Shown here one piece after another: positions 27,901-37,751 of a DNA stretch of 64,000 bases. Origin of the DNA: Allobosea sp. WAO (GTDB taxonomy: Bacteria > Pseudomonadota > Alphaproteobacteria > Rhizobiales > Beijerinckiaceae). Both the position numbers and the translations under genes were made by a program. A model generated the notes under the pieces. It was not told the origin of the DNA and searched no databases. It worked only from the letters and a program-made list of their open reading frames with translations. Positions within the stretch are counted from its first letter, which is position 1. Every line of letters begins with the position of its first letter. Location: assembly GCF_001509835.1 (NCBI RefSeq), contig NZ_JXTJ01000011.1:1-64000 (forward strand). Reading direction: 5' to 3'.

Positions 27901-28452
27901 GGAGAATACGAGGTCAAACGGCGTGTGCTGGCGCCGACCCTCGCAGCTATTGCCGGAGCCGATGCCGGCTTCTATGCGGCGGGCCTGCGCGCCCGCATCG
28001 CCTATACCTTTGGCGGCGAGGGCTTCTATGTGCGGCCTTACCTGAACCTCGACCTGGTGCACTCCCGTAATGGCTCGTTCGTGGAAAGCAGCATTGGCGA
28101 GCTTGGCCTGCGCGTCGATGGCGGTCTGTACAACACCGCGATCCTGACGCCCGCCATAGAATTCGGCGGCCGTCTCGACCTGTCGAACGGCACGGTGCTG
28201 CGCTCATTCGTGTCAGCCGGGATCAGCCTGCGCTCGAACGATACATGGACCGGCCATGCCGGTTTCAACGGTGACTTCAGCCGGCAGCGTTTCGCCATGA
28301 GCGCGGCGCTGGATCAGACTGCCGCGCGCGTCAGCGCTGGCCTGCAACTCTTCCGGAATGAAGCCATCGACGTAAGGCTGCAGTACGATGGCGAATATGG
28401 CTCCGAAACCATAAAACATGGCGCTACCGCGAGCTTTTCTTACCGTTTTTAG
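21979..28452 (+). CDS. Giant glycine-rich autotransporter (type Va secretion)
   Basis: A 2157-residue surface protein. It has a Sec signal peptide (cleavage after AFA near residue 23) and a passenger of about 1800 residues built from repeats. A C-terminal beta-barrel runs from about residue 1830 and ends in an aromatic residue (ASFSYRF), as needed for outer-membrane insertion. The passenger has about 16 copies of a motif like AQSIGGGGG followed by GxGG, spaced 70-110 residues apart and predicted to fold as a beta-helix. Cys pairs occur in SCTPNLSC and ACTSGSSC, and one at the barrel entry. GGAGGA is eight bases before ATG 21979. The kinase gene is divergent. Likely adhesin, biofilm or contact factor. 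Confidence 0.92.
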   Translation: MRRFVGPMALSVIAAWQPTSAFAQTMYTAPVALDPTAAVGGQSTFTISSLPPGDWFAAGFYQDYVNGTALDLTTSNASVAVNLNGLSSIVVPMQAIYQLSSNTYAGSQPGRISTSISNSTIGVTFEPSAMLTGNYSVTGVNLETSGSNGATSSAGAAAGGIGFNLSNSTITVNATVAGQGAVVGVLSQGGAGGTGQEKSAGGHGGTAGVITGAVSDVTLYGTGQGVGGLVVSQIGGAGGNGLANEQFSSGGAGADASGMYILFSSSGRGSSIMTSGDSAPGIAMLARGGNGGIGSDHDGELSINETGSYGGNGGSVLSIADPTGASNSISFRSCTPNLSCTGPLSVSTSGQNAYGIHLAATAGNGGNSGNISAMGGLSPGIPGVGGTTGSVSLELFPNATIKTTGNGASAILAQAQGGNGGTSGGVYQDSGNASTAPGGQGGTGGNVWIYLHDQVSLSTTGASADGVTARSVGGLGGSVGEAAGGIGVANGANGGNGGGAIGINITTAATIRTAGSTSRGILAQVISGMGGNGGDTGALFSSQSGGPGVSGSVGEIQLTNSGAITTTGSYSQGILAQSISGGGGAGGSATGSLFYDQGGGGAENSNAGVILLTNSGSITTSGEAAMAIVGQSVGGGGGMGGTAGGVFYSSAGQGGMGGAGGNVTFTLSGTLATHGLLAHGAVAQSIGGGGGAGGNSYSNSASVAYSVGGAGGSGGVGGAVALNATDFSATTGGAGAIGLVAQSVGGGGGSGGAGYATSVGAAFSAAASLGGSGGSGGAGGSASVTLTSSSVKTGVGGNAFDAHGVVVQSIGGGGGNGGGASANAVATSMPIPAEAGPSSSFTITAAYAVGGSGGNGGSASNASLAINGSTIGTLGDGAHGAVVQSIGGGGGNGGDSSAMTASFGYGFTQILPDDTISSQSVSATLAVGGACTSGSSCSGGNGASAQFTLGRGNGLPAPVITTAGHLAAGVVVQSVGGGGGNAGVGNARTNSYGIDSTYSLTMNIGAQGGSGGNGGSASASTTSSGSISTSGESAPGLVVQSIGGGGGIGSGGSGSVEGLLNWAQSVIDGGGSEPPSIKLNPNVNVGAKNGSGGSAGSANVSQYAAITTRGNDAPGTVAQSIGGGGGIGGSAGTPTSVYLSPPTSSAWNGVPSVDVNLRLNVGGNAISGGNAGTVTVTHGGTTATSGDYSHGVLAQSIGGGGGRGAVAYVNNQSQNAMAGLVTSMIGAKVLVGGQSAAGSERFGGAVTVRLDGGRISTGAATGAQPASGFQSYGILAQSISGGGGTGVDASFDPNGEYALGGNDLGTVREDGNGFLVRIETSGVPTSITTTGQAGHGVVAQSIGAGGGIIGIGSSANPGHYSGTMQIDLGGAGSYGDGGPVNLSPPDVTTSGAGAFGVLAQSIGGGGGIVETSSSGAITLAKIGTLTGGGDGGAVSVFPRSIATSGVGSHGIVAQSIGGGGGLFSNYGTGQTPALTTTMPVPGSLFSYGNGGPVTVATSTDVVVTGAGAFGILAQSIGGGGGLVAASGLVYAGSTSGSNAPYLGGTVTITAQGSVTASGDNGIGIFAQSDGPGGGGDISITLGANTPGVVPGGFVSGGSGAQGAGIVLAGGRNNLVTVGQGSWVWAASGTAIRQVGSRPVNVANYGTVYGNTWLNGGSFTSGYQVGGSPSPATAGTLTNFAVIAPMPGQRSTIDGHFIQMASGRIAPHLDYSNLRSGSHIVTGNANLAGSIQPTLATAMPNIFLPAFQVNGTVTGALTAPDSPLFSYTLRETAQKYDIAITGAHFNVPRFGLTAHQAGLANALQNMFFQGKPQLGTFYAGLDNVAGQGAAPYRSALANLAPRSAMTLFAHASANATRIADASMSCPKFGAAGVGVGAHAFLTEGECAYVTTRGQRATLSGDQDRGRATLDSAAWQIGGQGKIGEGLLLGGSLAYQADWFSGRDGVSAQGASLQAAVTLKYQTGPWLLTGALFGSFGEYEVKRRVLAPTLAAIAGADAGFYAAGLRARIAYTFGGEGFYVRPYLNLDLVHSRNGSFVESSIGELGLRVDGGLYNTAILTPAIEFGGRLDLSNGTVLRSFVSAGISLRSNDTWTGHAGFNGDFSRQRFAMSAALDQTAARVSAGLQLFRNEAIDVRLQYDGEYGSETIKHGATASFSYRF

Positions 28453-28656
28453 GTGATCCGGAGACAGAGGCACGGCCCGCCAGAAGTCCTGAAAGCGTTC
28501 GAGGCACCGCGCGAAAACGTAACATCGGACACACTGAGAGAATGACTTCAAGGGTGTCGGCTCCGACGCCGGTCGCCTGGTTCGCCTCATGGCCGCGTGA
28601 CCAAGTTTAGAAGCCTGTCTGCCTTAAGCGGACCTTCCCAAGGTCGGCAATGGGTC

Positions 28657-29040
28657 GATATCGTTGAAGAAGATCGATGTTTCTGTGCCCGGGAAGTCCT
28701 GATTCAGTCGTCGGGCGGAGCGCGGCGTGATGATGGGCGGCTGGCGCAGAAGGCACTCTTCCAAGAGCTCAGCCTGAAGCGCCACGTCGCAGCTGATCAT
28801 TGGGCGCGCGGCGCGCATCTACGTCCCTTCTACAGCGAGATCGGCCGGCTCTCTGTCGATCCTGAGCTGATGCTGGGATGCTGCTCCTCGGCTATTGCTC
28901 AGAGCGGCTCCTGTGCGGGGAGGTCCATCTAAACCTCGCCCGCCGCTGGTTCCGTCGGCTCGGGCTGCGGGGCTATGTGCGCGATCACTCGACCTTCTCG
29001 AAGAACCGCTCGCGGGCATCAATCGCGACACGATCACCTT
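28657..29040 (+). mobile_element. Second IS1182-type remnant, right edge of the island
   Basis: Pieces of the same transposase family in broken frames. AQKALFQELSLKRHV, RPFYSEIGRLSVDPELM and, after a frameshift near 28875, EVHLNLARRWF and DHSTFSKNR are recognisable. A degenerate end resembling the left terminal repeat lies at 28657-28676 (GATATCGTTGAAGAAGATCG). The 3' half and right end are missing; the sequence runs into the end of gyrB. It has the same orientation as the remnant at 18335-18794, so the two bracket the island. The 200 bases before it hold nothing I recognise. Confidence 0.7.
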
Positions 29041-29073
29041 CCTGGAGAAGGATGGACCCTCACAATCCGCGGC

Positions 29074-31497
<2,424 letters not shown>

Positions 31498-31698
31498 GTC
31501 GGGGTCCTTCGGCGGGCGAGCAGGCGCCCGCGATGATCTTGATTCGTCTGGAGAATATAGGGGTTCAGGATGGCTTTTTCACGTGCGCGTGCGTACGCGA
31601 AGCCGGGGCCGCTGCCAACATTGACGCGATGGGGCGGCAACCCATCGACGGCGGGGCGACAATGCGGCCCGGCCGCAGGCTTTGCTACGCCGGCTGCC

Positions 31699-32187
31699 TC
31701 AGTCGAGCGCCCAGAACCAGACCTGCTTGCAGTCGAAATAGCAGTACGAGTTGCACAGGGGGCCTACCGCGTCGTGCTCGAGCACATCGATATGCCCGCC
31801 GCCATATCCGGTCACTCGGTCGAAGAAGACTGCCCCCTTCTTGCCCAGCAGGCCCGCTGGCGCCTGCTTCGCGTCGAGAACGAGCGGCCTGCCGAAGGCT
31901 CTTCTCAGGGCAAGCTGATCGGCCAGCCTTTTGGCTCCGGGTTCGATCTTCCTGCCTTTGAATTTGCCGGCCTTGATGCTGAGGCGGCCGGTGAAGGGGA
32001 CGTTGCATTTGAGCAGCGTCAGGCTCACCCGCGTTGCGCAGGTGTTCTTGTAGGAGATGTTCTCCTTAACAAGCCTGTCGAAGTCGATCCCGATTTCGCC
32101 GTAGACGTCCTCCGATGACATGTAGCCATCTTTTCCGGGTTCGTTGGTGTAGTGGTTCTTTTTGAAGGTCAGGAATTCCGGCTTCAT
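31699..32187 (-). CDS. Tae4-family amidase, type VI secretion effector
   Basis: A 162-residue protein, the normal Tae4 length. Tae4 enzymes cut the D-Glu/meso-diaminopimelate bond in peptidoglycan stems when injected into rivals. The catalytic Cys50 is in NTCATRVSLTL and His132 in GGGHIDVLEH. The C-terminus has a Cys cluster (Cys145, 149, 153) and the VWFWAL end typical of the family. The frame opens at 32334, but ATG 32187 overlaps the stop of the upstream gene as ATGA and follows AAGG. The upstream gene is a Tai4-like immunity protein. No other type VI genes are in the window. Confidence 0.85.
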   Translation of the reverse strand: MKPEFLTFKKNHYTNEPGKDGYMSSEDVYGEIGIDFDRLVKENISYKNTCATRVSLTLLKCNVPFTGRLSIKAGKFKGRKIEPGAKRLADQLALRRAFGRPLVLDAKQAPAGLLGKKGAVFFDRVTGYGGGHIDVLEHDAVGPLCNSYCYFDCKQVWFWALD

Positions 32188-32546
32188 TTCATGGCCTTGC
32201 ATGGAAATGAGGTTGCGAGGGCCTCTTTGATCAGGCTTGAGGCTGGCTCCTGCATCCGCGAAGTCGGTTGTTTCTTCAGATACTCGAAAACGAACTCCCT
32301 GACGGTGACCGTCTTGATCTTGCTCGCGTCGCACCAGATCGTGCCGCTGGTTTCCCCGCTGATGCGGAACAGATAGGTCTCGGCGATCTTTTTGTCGTCT
32401 CGATTCGGCGAGACGAGACGCTGCAGAAACGCATCCGTCGCAAGCTCCGTCTCTTCCGCAGTCGCAGGCTGTGCAAGGCTGCAGCCGCAGACGATGACTG
32501 CTGCGAGCCAGGTTAAGCGTTTCTCTCTGGCGGTCGGAGAAACCAT
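32184..32546 (-). CDS. Tai4/Rap1a-like periplasmic immunity protein
   Basis: A 120-residue exported protein: signal peptide residues 1-30 (KRLTWLAAVIVCGCSLAQ, cleavage after ATA), then a Tai-domain pattern. This has TYLFRISGETSGTIWCDAS, TVREFVFEYLKKQP and ALATSFPCK, with Cys72 and Cys116 placed as the conserved disulfide. Such proteins block Tae4 amidases in the periplasm of the producer. The start at ATG 32546 gives the signal peptide; a TTG start at 32600 is less likely. It precedes and is translationally coupled to the Tae4-like gene. Confidence 0.82.
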   Translation of the reverse strand: MVSPTAREKRLTWLAAVIVCGCSLAQPATAEETELATDAFLQRLVSPNRDDKKIAETYLFRISGETSGTIWCDASKIKTVTVREFVFEYLKKQPTSRMQEPASSLIKEALATSFPCKAMK

Positions 32547-32673
32547 GGCGTCCGCTTCACGATGCGATCGCAAAATCCCATGATTGTCCCGACAAGGCAA
32601 TCAGGTGGTCGGCGCGTGCCGCGCGGCGCCAAACTCCCGCTGGTTCCGCGCCACGCCTCCCGCGCGGCGGTCG

Positions 32674-34512
32674 CTATCCGGCAAAGGTCGAGATGGCGTC
32701 GAGGAAGACCTCGCCATATTGGCTGAGCTTGCGTTCGCCGACGCCCTCGATGCCGCGCATCTCCTCGAGGCCGAGCGGCCGCTCGCGCGCCATCGCGATC
32801 AACGTCCGATCGGTGAAGATGATGTAGGCGGCGACGCCTTCCTCGCGGGCGAGGGTGAGCCTGAGCTGGCGCAGATGCTCGAACAGCGCGGCGGTCTCGC
32901 CGTCGAGCCCGTCGGCTCGGGCCGCCTCGCGCGCGCCGCGCCGTGCCCGGCGCTCGGCATGCGGATCGACCCTGAGCGCGATCGGCTCGCGCCCGAACAG
33001 GATATCCTCGCCTTTCTCCGTCAGGCAGAAGCCGCCATGCTCGACGCTGGCTTCGGCGAGCGCCCCGGCGGCGAAGAGCTTGCGCGTCAGCGCCGTCCAG
33101 GCGCTCTTCGGCTTGTCGGCGCCGACGCCGAAGGTCTTCAGCCCGTCATGGTTCTGGCGGCGGATCGCCTCGGTTGCCGAGCCGGTCAGGATGTCGGCGA
33201 GATGGGCCGCGCCGAAGCGCTGGCCGGAGCGCGCGACCGCGGACAGCAGCTTTCGCGAATCGAGCGTGGCATCGGCGAGTTCCGGCGCCTCGGGGCCGCA
33301 GAGATCGCAGCGGAACGGCGCGTTGCCATGGCGGCAGGGTGGGGTGTCCTCCCCAAAGTAGGAGAGCAGCGCGCTGCGCCGGCAGAGCGCGGATTCGCAC
33401 AGGTCGATCATCGCGTTGAGGCGCTTGTGCTCGATCCGGCGGCGCTCGTCGTCGATCGCCTTCTCGTCGATCTGGCGGCGGCGCAACGCCATGTCGTCGA
33501 CGCCGTAGAGCGTCAGCGTGTCGGCCGGCAGCCCGTCGCGCCCGGCGCGGCCGATCTCCTGGTAATAGCCCTCGATCGAGCCCGGCATGTCGGCATGGAC
33601 GACGAAGCGGACGTCGGGCTTGTTGATGCCCATGCCGAAGGCGATGGTGGCGCAGACGACGACGCCGTCCTCCTGCAGGAAGATGTCCTGGTTGCGGTTG
33701 CGCTCGGCCTGTTCCAGCCCGGCATGGTAGGCATAGGCCTTGTAGCCCTTTTCCCGCAGCCCCTCCGCCAGCCGCTCGGTGCGCCCGCGCGACGAGCAGT
33801 AGACGATGCCCGAGCCGCCGCGATGAACCTTGAGGAAATCGGCGATCTGTCGGCGCGGCTGGTCCTTCGGCGCGAAGGCGAGCTTCAGGTTCGGCCGGTC
33901 GAAGGAATGCACCACCATATGCGGCGGCTGCGGGAAGAGCTGCTGGGCGATGTCGTCTCGCGTCTGGCGGTCCGCGGTAGCCGTCAGCGCCGTGACCGGG
34001 ACATTGCCGAGCGCCTCGCGAACCTTGGAGAGCAGGCGGTATTCGGGGCGGAAGTCATGGCCCCATTGCGAGACGCAATGCGCCTCGTCGATGGCGAGGC
34101 GGGTCACGCCGAGCCGGCGCAGGCGCCCGACCAGTCCCTCTCCGGCGAGGCGCTCCGGCGAAACGAAGAGTAGCCGTAGCTCGCCGGCATTGAGCCGGTC
34201 CCAGGCGGTCGCCGCCTCCTCCTCGCTGTTCATCGAGTTGAGCGAGGCGGCGGATACGCCTGCCCGTACCAGTTGGCCGACCTGGTCGCGCATCAGCGCG
34301 ATCAGCGGCGAGACGACCAGGGTCAGCCCGCCTGCGACCAATGCCGGCAGCTGGTAGCACATCGACTTGCCCGAGCCGGTAGGCATCACCGCGAAGACGT
34401 CGCCGCCGGCGAGTGCGGCTTCGATCACCTCCCATTGCCCGGGACGGAAATCGTCATAGCCGAAGACCGACTTCAGGATCGCGCGGGCTTTTGATTCGCT
34501 GGGCGACGACAT
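32674..34512 (-). CDS. recQ: ATP-dependent DNA helicase RecQ
   Basis: A 612-residue 3'-5' helicase. Walker A MPTGSGKSM, the DEAH box IDEAHCVSQWGHDFRPEY and motif VI QEIGRAGRDG are present. They are followed by the RecQ zinc-binding cysteines (CESALCRRSALL to CDLC) and a C-terminal HRDC domain. The start is ATG 34512 (MSSPSESKARAILKSVFGY); the open frame further upstream overlaps the divergent gene at 34652 and is not used. It acts in recombination and replication-fork repair. Confidence 0.96.
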   Translation of the reverse strand: MSSPSESKARAILKSVFGYDDFRPGQWEVIEAALAGGDVFAVMPTGSGKSMCYQLPALVAGGLTLVVSPLIALMRDQVGQLVRAGVSAASLNSMNSEEEAATAWDRLNAGELRLLFVSPERLAGEGLVGRLRRLGVTRLAIDEAHCVSQWGHDFRPEYRLLSKVREALGNVPVTALTATADRQTRDDIAQQLFPQPPHMVVHSFDRPNLKLAFAPKDQPRRQIADFLKVHRGGSGIVYCSSRGRTERLAEGLREKGYKAYAYHAGLEQAERNRNQDIFLQEDGVVVCATIAFGMGINKPDVRFVVHADMPGSIEGYYQEIGRAGRDGLPADTLTLYGVDDMALRRRQIDEKAIDDERRRIEHKRLNAMIDLCESALCRRSALLSYFGEDTPPCRHGNAPFRCDLCGPEAPELADATLDSRKLLSAVARSGQRFGAAHLADILTGSATEAIRRQNHDGLKTFGVGADKPKSAWTALTRKLFAAGALAEASVEHGGFCLTEKGEDILFGREPIALRVDPHAERRARRGAREAARADGLDGETAALFEHLRQLRLTLAREEGVAAYIIFTDRTLIAMARERPLGLEEMRGIEGVGERKLSQYGEVFLDAISTFAG

Positions 34513-34651
34513 GGCCCGGATGTGCCGGATTTGACGGCGGAAGGCCAGCCATGGTGCGAAATCATCCCCGACCACGGCAAGGCTCGCTTGATCGGCGGCC
34601 GGCTGCGCGCGACGCTGTTGGCTGCTGCGAGCCGCGTCGGGAGAGCCAGCC

Positions 34652-35167
34652 ATGCGCCTTGCCTTCGCCTTGATCCCTTTGCTCGCGGCTGCGGCGGCCC
34701 ATGCCCGCCCGCTCGAGCGCGAATTGCCGCCGCGCAAGAACACCTGCTGGGAGCGCAGCTATGATGCGGCCCATCTCGCGGCGCATCCGCGCCAGAAGGT
34801 CGCGAAGATCCGCCTGCTGCACAGCCCGGAAAACTGGCAGCCGGGCGAGGGCGGTAGCGTCTACGTCATGCTCCACATCAATCTGCGCGAGCGCGTGAAG
34901 CCAGGCCAGGCCTTCGACTATCAGCTCGGCGGCTTCTGCCGTGCTGCCGGGCAGGGCCTGCTCTGCCGGCCGGAATGGGATGCGGGCAGCTGGCGGATCG
35001 AGCGTGGCCCGAACGGGGCGCTCGACATCCGCAATGCCGGGATCACCGCCAATCCCGATCCCTATGATGCCGAGGAGATCGCCGACGGCGCGGCGCGCAT
35101 TCCGGCGAAGCCCGATGACGGGATCTGGCGGCTGTCACCGGCAGCCGGACCGTGCCGGCTGGAATAG
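34652..35167 (+). CDS. Hypothetical exported protein
   Basis: A 171-residue protein with a clear signal peptide (RLAFALIPLLAAAAAHA, cleavage near residue 18) and a GGAGA site seven bases before ATG 34652. The mature part has Cys32, a pair of cysteines near residue 97 and residue 107, and one near the C-terminus, so disulfides are possible. I do not recognise the family. It is divergent from recQ and convergent with the FMN reductase gene. Confidence 0.75.
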   Translation: MRLAFALIPLLAAAAAHARPLERELPPRKNTCWERSYDAAHLAAHPRQKVAKIRLLHSPENWQPGEGGSVYVMLHINLRERVKPGQAFDYQLGGFCRAAGQGLLCRPEWDAGSWRIERGPNGALDIRNAGITANPDPYDAEEIADGAARIPAKPDDGIWRLSPAAGPCRLE

Positions 35168-35191
35168 CCCTTCTTCGCCCGACCTTGTGGG

Positions 35192-35752
35192 TCAGGGATG
35201 CATAGCGGTGACCTTGATCAGCCGCGCGACGACCTTGTCGAGGAAGCCGGCGGTACGCCGGTCGCTGAGCTCGCCATCCTCGCCATAGGCCTTGTCGGCG
35301 CCGGCGACGGCGAGCATTTCCGGCACGAGCAGCGCGCCGAAGCCGAGCTCGAGCACGGTGCGCAGCTGTGTCAGGCAGCGATAGGTGCCGAGCGAGCCGG
35401 CAGAGGCGCCGCCCAGCGCCACGACCTTGCCGCGTAGGCCCGGCCCGCCCTTGCGGACGATGCTGATCCAGTCGAGCGCATTCTTCAGCGCCGGCGGGTA
35501 GCCGGCATTGTATTCGGGGCTGACGATGAAGAGCCCGTCATGCGCCTCGACGAGCGCGGCGAGCGCCTTCGCCTCCGCTGGCGGGTCGTTGTCGAAGGCG
35601 CGGGCGTCGACCAGCGGCAGCGGATAGTCGCCGAGCGAGATCTGCGTCACCTCGGCGCCCGTCGCCGCGAGCTTCTTGGCCACCAGCGTCGCGAGCCGCG
35701 TGTTCATCGAGCCCGGCCGCCAGGAGCCGGCGAAAACGAGGATCTTTGGCAT
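35192..35752 (-). CDS. NADPH-dependent FMN reductase (ChrR/azoreductase type)
   Basis: A 186-residue flavodoxin-like reductase. The FMN phosphate-binding loop GSWRPGSMNTRL is at 9-20, and SPEYNAGYPPALKNALDW near residue 80 is the hallmark of NADPH-dependent FMN reductases. Members reduce quinones, chromate or azo dyes and protect against oxidative stress. It stands alone between convergent and same-strand genes. Confidence 0.88.
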   Translation of the reverse strand: MPKILVFAGSWRPGSMNTRLATLVAKKLAATGAEVTQISLGDYPLPLVDARAFDNDPPAEAKALAALVEAHDGLFIVSPEYNAGYPPALKNALDWISIVRKGGPGLRGKVVALGGASAGSLGTYRCLTQLRTVLELGFGALLVPEMLAVAGADKAYGEDGELSDRRTAGFLDKVVARLIKVTAMHP

Positions 35753-35856
35753 GATGGGCTCCGGCAGATGCGACAGGACAAGTGCGCTGGACGGCGCGAC
35801 TGCCGTCAGCTTGCCCTCGCCATGCGATGGAAGGAAGACTCAGGACCCGCGAAACC

Positions 35857-36669
35857 TCAGGGCTTGGCGCGGCGATAGACCCAGACCCGCGCCGGCGGGA
35901 TGTTGCGCAGCACCCAATCGGAGACCTGGGACTTCAGCCCCGAGCCCTTGCGCGTGATCGGCGAGACCATCGCATAGGTGAACTGGATGAAGGGCGCCCC
36001 GGGCTGGAGCACATTGTCGAAGGCGTCGTTGACCAGCGCCGAGCGCTCCACCGGCGGCCGGTTGAACAGCGGCAGGCTTGAGACGACCGCGCTCGCCTTC
36101 TCGCCGAGATGGCCTTCCAGCGTCTTCGACAGTGCGTAGGCGTCACCCTCGACGATGGTGGCGCGCGGGAAACGGCCGCGCAGCAGCTCGCAGAACTCGG
36201 GAGCGAACTCGACGAGCACCAGGCGGGATTCGTCGACGCCGCGGGAGATCAGCGCCTCGGTGACCGGTCCGGTGCCAGGGCCGATCTCGACCACCGGGCC
36301 TTGCGCCTCCGGGTCGACATAGGAGGCCATGCGCTTGGCGAGGAAGGGGCTGGACGGTGCGACGGCGCCGGTGCGGCCGGGCGAATCGATCCAGGACTTC
36401 AGGAAGCGGGCATCGTCGCCGAATTTGGCGCGCGCCTCGTCGGCGGCCTTGCGTACCCGGGTCTTCAGCTTGCCGGCGGTGTTGCGGACCTCGTCCTCGA
36501 CCTTGTAGCGGGCTGCCGCCACGCGCAGCTTGGCCTGGGCGACGCTGTCGGCCAGCTCGGCGGCAGTCAGGCGCACCTCGTCCTCGAGCCGGGCTGCGAC
36601 CGAGGACTGACCGAGCCGCGTGGCAAGGGAAGCGTTGCGCGGCCGCGAGCCGGGAGCGGGGTGGACCAT
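35857..36669 (-). CDS. SAM-dependent methyltransferase, PmtA-like phospholipid N-methyltransferase
   Basis: A 270-residue class I methyltransferase of the group related to rRNA adenine dimethylases that includes rhizobial PmtA, which makes phosphatidylcholine from phosphatidylethanolamine. The SAM motif VVEIGPGTGPVTEAL is near residue 126 and the SSLPLFNRPP motif, replacing the NPP(Y/F) of other enzymes, near residue 200. An unusual N-terminal lead of about 90 residues rich in Ala, Arg and Lys, probably helical, precedes the domain. The start is ATG 36669 with GAGG five bases before it. Substrate assignment is by family only. Confidence 0.8.
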   Translation of the reverse strand: MVHPAPGSRPRNASLATRLGQSSVAARLEDEVRLTAAELADSVAQAKLRVAAARYKVEDEVRNTAGKLKTRVRKAADEARAKFGDDARFLKSWIDSPGRTGAVAPSSPFLAKRMASYVDPEAQGPVVEIGPGTGPVTEALISRGVDESRLVLVEFAPEFCELLRGRFPRATIVEGDAYALSKTLEGHLGEKASAVVSSLPLFNRPPVERSALVNDAFDNVLQPGAPFIQFTYAMVSPITRKGSGLKSQVSDWVLRNIPPARVWVYRRAKP

Positions 36670-36793
36670 AGGACCTCTGAGCGGCGCGTCGCGACCCGCT
36701 GCAGCGGGGCAGTGCGACAATGCGGTGACGTTACGCCGCTGTCATATGGGGTCAAGAGGCCTCGAATCCAGAGATTTCTTGGCGCGCCGCCGC

Positions 36794-37555
36794 TCAGATC
36801 AGCGGCCGCGGCCGGCGCTCGCTCTCGAAAAGCAGGGCGATGCGCTCGGTCAGGCGTGGGTTGAGCAGCTTCAGGCGCCCTCCCGAGAGGCTGAACAGCC
36901 CGGCCCGGCGCAGCCGCGACCAGGTCTTGCTGGTGTGGACCAGCGACAGGCCGAGCGCGTCGGCGAGATGCTGCTGGGTCAGTGGGAAGGCAAAACTGTC
37001 CTCGGAGACCAGCCCGAGAGCATCGGCGCGGCGATAGAGCGAGATCAGCAAGGCCGCGATTCGCTCCTGGGCGTTGCGCTGCCCGACCGAGGTCAGGTTC
37101 TCGTCGATCAGCGATTCCTCGCGCGAGCCGAGCCAGGCGAGCTCATAGGCGAGCGCGGGCATGCGGGCGAACAGCTCATAGGTGCGTCGGCGCGGGAAGA
37201 CGCAGAGCTCGACCTCGGTCAGCGACTCGATGCCGTGTTGCGCGGCGCTCAGCAGCGAGGCCTGCAGGCCGACGAGATCGCCCGGCAAGAGGAAGTTGAG
37301 GATTTGGCGGCGGCCGTCCGGCAGTGATTTGTAGCGGAAGGCCCAGCCGGAGAAGAGCGTGTAGAGCTCGGCATCCTCCTGGCCGGGGTGGATGATGTCG
37401 GTTCCGGCCGGCAGCTGGCGATGGTCGAGCTTCATCGTCTGGATGAAGCGGACCTCTTCGTCCGGCTTGTCCTTGAAGGCGGGCTTGAGGCGCAAAGGGC
37501 AGGCGAGACAGGGCACGCCCGTCCGGTTTCGATTGGTCGTCGAGACCATGACCAT
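36794..37555 (-). CDS. Crp/Fnr-family transcriptional regulator
   Basis: A 253-residue regulator with an N-terminal cyclic-nucleotide-binding-like barrel (about residues 30-150) and a C-terminal winged helix (QQHLADALGLSLVHTSKTWSRLRRAGLF). A CLACPL motif with Cys16 and Cys19 resembles part of an Fnr iron-sulfur site, but only two cysteines are near, so oxygen sensing is uncertain. ATG 37555 is used; the frame is open upstream. It is divergent from the ABC transporter at 37752. Confidence 0.88.
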   Translation of the reverse strand: MVMVSTTNRNRTGVPCLACPLRLKPAFKDKPDEEVRFIQTMKLDHRQLPAGTDIIHPGQEDAELYTLFSGWAFRYKSLPDGRRQILNFLLPGDLVGLQASLLSAAQHGIESLTEVELCVFPRRRTYELFARMPALAYELAWLGSREESLIDENLTSVGQRNAQERIAALLISLYRRADALGLVSEDSFAFPLTQQHLADALGLSLVHTSKTWSRLRRAGLFSLSGGRLKLLNPRLTERIALLFESERRPRPLI

Positions 37556-37652
37556 GCGGTTCGCTTCCCTGCCTTTCAGTCTGCGATCCCATGCGATCTC
37601 GCCGGAGCGGCCGATCGCGTTTGTGCATCGCAATATCGTCGGCCTGCGACCG

Positions 37653-37677
37653 GAACTCTCGCTCTGGCTTCGCGTTT
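37653..37677 (+). promoter_or_regulatory. EcfG-type promoter for the BacA-like transporter
   Basis: GGAAC (37653-37657), a 16-base spacer and CGTT (37674-37677) match the general stress sigma factor consensus exactly. It lies 74 bases upstream of the transporter start. Confidence 0.75.
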
Positions 37678-37751
37678 TCCTCTCTGCCGCGAAAGCCCTC
37701 TCTTAGCAATGTCGTAGGAGGGCTGGCGGCGGCGATCTGGAGCCCGGCCGC

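Noticed and set aside
26233..28062. A long minus-strand open frame of over 600 codons inside the autotransporter
   Set aside because: Opposite the well-supported autotransporter, low-complexity Arg/Ala-rich translation, no ribosome site; a high-GC shadow frame.
21979..28452. CRISPR-like or tandem DNA repeats
   Set aside because: The repeats are at the protein level (Gly-rich motifs) with variable DNA and spacing; no CRISPR array or cas gene is present.
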